NCBI GenBank assembly: GCA_945905745.1
Contig: CAMDQF010000024.1
Location: 1 to 36,700, forward strand
DNA length: 36,700 nucleotides
Reading direction: 5' to 3'
Source of the DNA: Litorilinea aerophila
Lineage (GTDB): Bacteria > Chloroflexota > Anaerolineae > Caldilineales > Caldilineaceae
The position numbers were made by a program, and so were the translations under genes. Below the pieces are notes generated by a model. That model searched no databases and was not told the DNA's origin. It worked only from the letters and a program-made list of their open reading frames with translations. Within the stretch, counting starts at the first letter, position 1. The number at the start of each line of letters is the position of its first letter. Below, piece after piece: positions 33,258-36,700 of this stretch.

Positions 33258-33308
33258 GCGCCACCTGCCACTTTCCACCTGCCACTTTCCACTTTCCACT
33301 TTCCACCC
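33258..33308. repeat. CCACTTT/CCACCTG 7-mer tandem repeat before queA
   Basis: About seven 7-base units (CCACCTG, CCACTTT) fill the whole space between the amidotransferase stop and the queA start. No Shine-Dalgarno sequence remains before queA. Confidence 0.85.
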
Positions 33309-33309
33309 T

Positions 33310-34425
33310 ATGCAAACTTCACTCTTCGACTACAATCTGCCCCCCGCCTTCATCGCGCAGCAGCCCGCCGAGCCTCGGGACAGCAGCCGTCTGCTCGTTT
33401 TGTACCGGGATAGCGGGGCGATTGAGCATCGCCGTTTCAGCGACATCGGCGACTACCTTCACACGGGTGATCTGCTCGTTGGCAATGACAGCCGGGTCAT
33501 CCCTGCCCGTCTCCACGGCCACAAACCCACCGGCGGCGCGGTCGAAATCTTCCTGCTCCGCCAACTGGACGAAACCGGCATCGAATGGGAATGTCTCGTG
33601 CGCGGCCGCGGCCTGAGCGAAGGTGTCGAAATCGACCTGACGCCCAATCTCCAGTCCCCAATCCCCAATCCCCAATCCCTGCGTGTCACAATCGTTTCCG
33701 TCCTTCCATCTGGCTCGCGCGTCGTCACTTTCTCCTCCCCTGTCCGCCCCTATCTGGACGAACTGGGCGAGATTCCCCTGCCGCCCTACATCACCGAATA
33801 TAGCGGCGATGCCGAACGCTACCAGACAATTTACAGCCGACCGGAAGGCAGCGTGGCCGCGCCCACGGCTGGGCTGCACTTTACACCGGAACTGCTGCTG
33901 GAGCTGCGAGAAAGAGGGGTGGGCTGGGAGACTGTGACCCTGCATGTGGGACTGGATACCTTCCGTCCGGTCACGGCGGAGGTGGTGGAGGAGCACGCAA
34001 TTCACACGGAATGGGCGGGGCTGTCGGCCCGTACGGCCAAACAGATCAACGAAACGACCCTGGCCGGAGGGCGGGTAGTCGCCGTGGGCACAACTTCCGT
34101 GCGGACGTTGGAATGGGGGGGGACGGGAGCCCAGGGCATCGATCCCTATGACACAACCGCCTGTCCCTGGAAGCGGGTGGCGGCCTTTGAGGGCGCGGTC
34201 AATCTCTTCATCCATCCCGGCTACCGCTACCGGGCCGTGGACGGGCTGATTACCAATTTTCACCTGCCTCGCTCGTCCCTGCTCATGCTGGTCAGTGCGT
34301 TTGTGGCCCAGTCATACCCCGCCGATCCCGACGCAGGGCGGCGTCTGCTGCTGGATGCCTACGAAATCGCCAAAGCGGAAGGCTACCGCTTCTTCAGCTT
34401 TGGCGATGCGATGCTGATTCTATGA
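33310..34425 (+). CDS. queA: S-adenosylmethionine:tRNA ribosyltransferase-isomerase QueA
   Basis: A 371-residue enzyme that transfers the ribosyl moiety of SAM to preQ1 in tRNA, making epoxyqueuosine. Family signatures include SLFDYNLPPAFIAQQPAEPRD, LLVGNDSRVIPARL, GSVAAPTAGLHFTPELL, HVGLDTFRPV and LITNFHLPRSSLLMLVSAF. It is longer than most QueA proteins (about 340-360). Residues 111-124 are an exact translation of a CCCAATC repeat, lying between two beta strands of the substrate domain. The ATG at 33310 begins directly after a different repeat and lacks a visible ribosome-binding site. The tgt gene is not in this window. Confidence 0.94.
   Translation: MQTSLFDYNLPPAFIAQQPAEPRDSSRLLVLYRDSGAIEHRRFSDIGDYLHTGDLLVGNDSRVIPARLHGHKPTGGAVEIFLLRQLDETGIEWECLVRGRGLSEGVEIDLTPNLQSPIPNPQSLRVTIVSVLPSGSRVVTFSSPVRPYLDELGEIPLPPYITEYSGDAERYQTIYSRPEGSVAAPTAGLHFTPELLLELRERGVGWETVTLHVGLDTFRPVTAEVVEEHAIHTEWAGLSARTAKQINETTLAGGRVVAVGTTSVRTLEWGGTGAQGIDPYDTTACPWKRVAAFEGAVNLFIHPGYRYRAVDGLITNFHLPRSSLLMLVSAFVAQSYPADPDAGRRLLLDAYEIAKAEGYRFFSFGDAMLIL
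33643..33680 (+). repeat. CCCAATC repeat inside queA, in frame
   Basis: Heptamer-spaced CCAATCC units. The first 23 bases equal 10430-10452, an intergenic copy between dgt and its neighbour. Reading continues through it without stop or shift. Confidence 0.9.
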
Positions 34426-34481
34426 TAGAGATAAAGAGAAGGAGGGCGGCAACTGCCGCCCTCCTTCTCTTTATCTCTATC
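34424..34481. terminator. Perfect 28-base-pair hairpin between queA and the subtilisin gene
   Basis: The arm 34424-34451 is exactly complementary to 34454-34481 with a two-base loop. The tip is GC-rich (GGAGGGCGGCA) and the outer arm is A/T-rich (TTCTCTTTATCTCTATC on the 3' side of each strand). It overlaps the last two bases of the queA stop. It should terminate both converging transcripts. Confidence 0.8.
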
Positions 34482-34503
34482 TCCCAATCGGCCTCTGTCT
34501 GTA

Positions 34504-36087
34504 TCAGCGATTGCTGATCAGACCCAAAAAGATCACATTCTTGCTTGCTTCAGGACATACCCATTCGGCCTCGGCGCAGGTAGCAGAGGTTGATTCTGCA
34601 TCCTCCACCTCCTCCACATCTTTCTCCTTGGACTTGCGGGCCAGCCAGGCCAGGGATGCCGCAGCGTTCACCCGTCCTTCGCCGAAATAGGCATCTGCGC
34701 CCTTCTTGCCCAGGTCATCGGCCCCCTCCTTCAATGCCCTCTCCACATCTTTCGGCTTCATCTCGCCGCCGTTCTGACCGATAATCAGCGCGGCCACACC
34801 AGAGACGTGGGCCGCTGCCCCGCTGGTTCCCGATGCAAGAATTTCAGGGAGCAAGGGGAATGGAAATGGACCTAACACAGAATCATAGAGATCACAATCT
34901 GTGGACCCGTAGATGGGGTGTGGATTGCATACTAAGTCGTCTCGCCCGAGTAGGGCCGGGTTACCGCCGGGAGCAGCGAAATCTACAAGCGATTTTCCAT
35001 AATTGGAGTAAGCAGCGAAGCTATCGAGGTTTACCGTTTGGTCAAGTCCCCAGCCGATTGGTCCAGTAGCTGAAATAGCTAACACTTTATCCGATTCGGC
35101 GGGCAAGAAGTAGCGCTTGCCATTATGATCCGTGTCGACGCCGTCGTTGCCTGCCGCAGCAACCATCACTGCCCCCTGCTTATGCGCATAGCGGGTTGCC
35201 CGGTCCAGCAATTTCTTCAATTCATTGGCATCCTTCTTTGTATAGCACTGCTCGTCGACGTTATCACCACAAGTGCCGTCTTTGTTCAGCCAACCGCCCA
35301 AACTCATGTTGATGACATCCGAGTCGATGTTCGCTGCGTAGACAATGCCTGCGGCCAGCCATGAAAACATGCCAACAGACTCGCCGTTCATATATGTCAA
35401 CACACGCACACCCACAATTTCAGCTTCTGGAGCTACACCGATGATACCGAAACCATTATCTGCTGCAGCAATAATACCAGTCACGTAGCTAGCGTGAGTT
35501 TCGAATAGGCTGGAGAAGTCGGTGTACTGCCAAAACTGGTTGTACTGCCAGTCCAGGCTCATGGGAACGAAGGATGTGCTGTGGGTGATATTAAGGTTCG
35601 GAGCCAAGTCGGGGTGATCGGCATAGATGCCGTCGTCCAGAATTGCAACGCGCACGCCTTCGCCCCTGGCGCCCATGGCCCAGGCTTCCGGTGCCTGTAT
35701 CGCGTCCAAATTCCACTGTAGCCCATAGAGTGGATCGGCTACATCCTCATCTCCGCTTACGGGTAAACTGTCCTCTGATGTAGCAGGCTCAAAGCCCGGC
35801 ATTTCATAGCGTATCTGAATGTCCGGGGCGACCGACTCCACATCGACCACACTTTCCATCTCTGCCTGGAAATTTGGGTTGGCGGATGTGATCACGGCCA
35901 ACCCGATTGCCGGCACTGTGTAGTTCACAGTGCCACCCTTTGCGGCCACAAGCTGTTCCAGGTTGGCTGGCAGTTTGTCAGCCTTGCCCAATAGTAGATA
36001 ACTGCGGGCCGGCTGCTGGGCATTGGCTGTCGGTACCATTAAAGCGAGCACCAATACAATTCCTATCAAACGGTATATGCGTTGCAT
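34504..36087 (-). CDS. Secreted subtilisin-family serine protease (S8)
   Basis: A 527-residue protease with a signal peptide (about 1-23, ending ANAQQ). A propeptide-like region (about 28-95) precedes the catalytic domain, which starts near residue 118. The triad is Asp151 (VAILDDG), His198 (ETHASYVTG, which departs from the usual GHGTHVAG) and Ser422 (SGTSGAAAHVSG), with oxyanion Asn314 (AAAGND). Four Cys in the domain could make disulfides. A C-terminal tail of about 50 residues is acidic and ends in a hydrophobic stretch. It acts outside the cytoplasm. AAGGAG lies eight bases before ATG 36087. Confidence 0.93.
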   Translation of the reverse strand: MQRIYRLIGIVLVLALMVPTANAQQPARSYLLLGKADKLPANLEQLVAAKGGTVNYTVPAIGLAVITSANPNFQAEMESVVDVESVAPDIQIRYEMPGFEPATSEDSLPVSGDEDVADPLYGLQWNLDAIQAPEAWAMGARGEGVRVAILDDGIYADHPDLAPNLNITHSTSFVPMSLDWQYNQFWQYTDFSSLFETHASYVTGIIAAADNGFGIIGVAPEAEIVGVRVLTYMNGESVGMFSWLAAGIVYAANIDSDVINMSLGGWLNKDGTCGDNVDEQCYTKKDANELKKLLDRATRYAHKQGAVMVAAAGNDGVDTDHNGKRYFLPAESDKVLAISATGPIGWGLDQTVNLDSFAAYSNYGKSLVDFAAPGGNPALLGRDDLVCNPHPIYGSTDCDLYDSVLGPFPFPLLPEILASGTSGAAAHVSGVAALIIGQNGGEMKPKDVERALKEGADDLGKKGADAYFGEGRVNAAASLAWLARKSKEKDVEEVEDAESTSATCAEAEWVCPEASKNVIFLGLISNR

Positions 36088-36518
36088 GGATTAACTCCTT
36101 GAATTGTTTGAGCAGAGACTTAGGATTTTATCACGTCTTTCAGAATTGAGCAGGAAACTGATTTCATTTGCGCTACAAAATAGGTGTTGAGAATGCAGGT
36201 ATAGATGTGTCATTTTGGGCTGGGTCGGCGGTCCCCGTATAGAGCTTGCCTGCGCTGCTGTGGCACGCTGATTGGATGTCGCTATTTTCATACGATGTGA
36301 CCCCGCGTTTGTATTGAATTACATAGAAAGTTTTCTGAAATTCAGCTAGCTTTCTGCATTTGCATGTGTTTGTGATTTTTATTACAACTTGTTGATCATT
36401 GTAGCGAATAAATATTACATGGATTGTTACGATGGCGTCAGTCTCCTTTGTGATGGGCTGTTGCACGAGGAAACTTGGTAACCAACAGGTAGGTGGGGCA
36501 AAAAGAGGCAAGGAGTTA

Positions 36519-36575
36519 CGCAAGCAAGAGCCGATATACGTGGATTTTACCCGCACATATCGGCTCTTGCTTGCG
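36519..36575. repeat. 19-base perfect inverted repeat
   Basis: Arms 36519-36537 (CGCAAGCAAGAGCCGATAT) and 36557-36575 are exactly complementary with a 19-base loop. It is not made of 7- or 8-mers, unlike the other hairpins of the window. It may be a terminator for something outside the window, a small RNA stem or an element end. Confidence 0.8.
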
Positions 36576-36627
36576 CCTGCATCGTATACTTTTCACGTCG
36601 GGCGACATGCCTGAGGACGATGAAAAG

Positions 36628-36695
36628 TGGACGCTGATTCACACAGGAACAAATGATCAACACAGATCAATTCAGATCAGCGTCATCAGCGTCCC
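36628..36695. repeat. Dispersed GATCA/CAGCGTCC repeat
   Basis: Words GGACGCTGATT, ATGATCAACACAGATCAA, TTCAGATCAGCGTCATCAG and CGTCC recur in similar order at 15246-15310 and partly at 8990-9020. Confidence 0.55.
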
Positions 36696-36700
36696 GCATT

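Larger units (their letters stand above)
36088..36700. other. Gene-free AT-rich end region
   Basis: 613 bases with no supportable gene. There is a possible weak -10 (TAAAAT with TGA extension, minus strand, 36133-36125) for the protease. The rest holds an AT-rich stretch to about 36430, one strong inverted repeat and one dispersed repeat (listed separately). A 127-codon minus-strand frame at 36173-36556 has no ribosome-binding site or recognisable protein and covers the inverted repeat. Confidence 0.6.

Noticed and set aside
36173-36556. Possible 127-residue minus-strand gene
   Set aside because: No ribosome-binding site, no recognisable motif, and it overlaps the 19-base inverted repeat; composition looks non-coding.

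Overview
The window is a stretch of chromosome from an uncultured-type bacterium with moderately high GC, most likely a member of the Chloroflexota (Caldilineae/Ardenticatenia/Anaerolineae-like). I infer this from the gene complement (F420-type luciferase-like oxidoreductase, malate dehydrogenase of the Thermus type, PIP-synthase-like CDP-alcohol transferase, surface proteins with Thr/Pro/Ala-rich stalks) and from the very abundant 7- and 8-base tandem repeats between genes. No rRNA, tRNA, transposase, phage gene or CRISPR array was seen.

Layout. 1-7.5 kb: a small unknown gene, then a minus-strand pair made of a c-type-heme sensor with a HAMP domain (DUF3365) translationally coupled to an MscS-type channel with a cyclic-nucleotide-binding-like tail. 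After these come plus-strand genes for an LLM flavin/F420 oxidoreductase, an orphan DUF262-DUF1524 (GmrSD-like) nuclease, a DinB-fold protein and a DUF6166-like protein. 7.6-10.4 kb: a LacI-type repressor with a near-consensus promoter and operator, then a dGTP triphosphohydrolase. 10.4-17.6 kb: a long minus-strand housekeeping cluster ffh - rpsP - khpA // rimM - dprA - manC-like - acidic two-TM protein, with an intrinsic terminator after khpA. 17.8-26.6 kb: a DUF4352-like lipid/surface protein, a CDP-alcohol phosphatidyltransferase, a secreted FG-GAP protein, mdh, ppk1 and an MFS transporter. 26.7-31.6 kb: a minus-strand operon of two ABC exporter half-transporters (one catalytically degenerate, so a heterodimer), a membrane-anchored barnase/RNase Sa-type ribonuclease and its barstar inhibitor. 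31.7-34.4 kb: a YafQ/DinJ-type toxin-antitoxin pair, a class-I glutamine amidotransferase (PuuD-like) and queA. 34.5-36.1 kb: a secreted subtilisin. The last 0.6 kb is gene-free and AT-rich.

The most striking structure is not a gene. Nearly every intergenic gap carries short tandem repeats of 7 or 8 bases, of at least eight unrelated sequence types, usually arranged as two facing arms that make a long hairpin. Their edges fall on or within a few bases of stop codons at several genes (mscS, dgt, the acidic membrane protein, dprA, ppk, an ABC subunit). One copy of the CCCAATC type lies inside queA, where it is translated in frame. A second class is a longer dispersed palindromic element around 8961-9103 with relatives near 15.3, 15.7 and 36.65 kb.

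Two gene-level systems deserve attention: the heme-HAMP/MscS-cNBD operon (a possible redox- or NO-responsive channel without any kinase or cyclase output) and the ABC-exporter/anchored-RNase/barstar operon.
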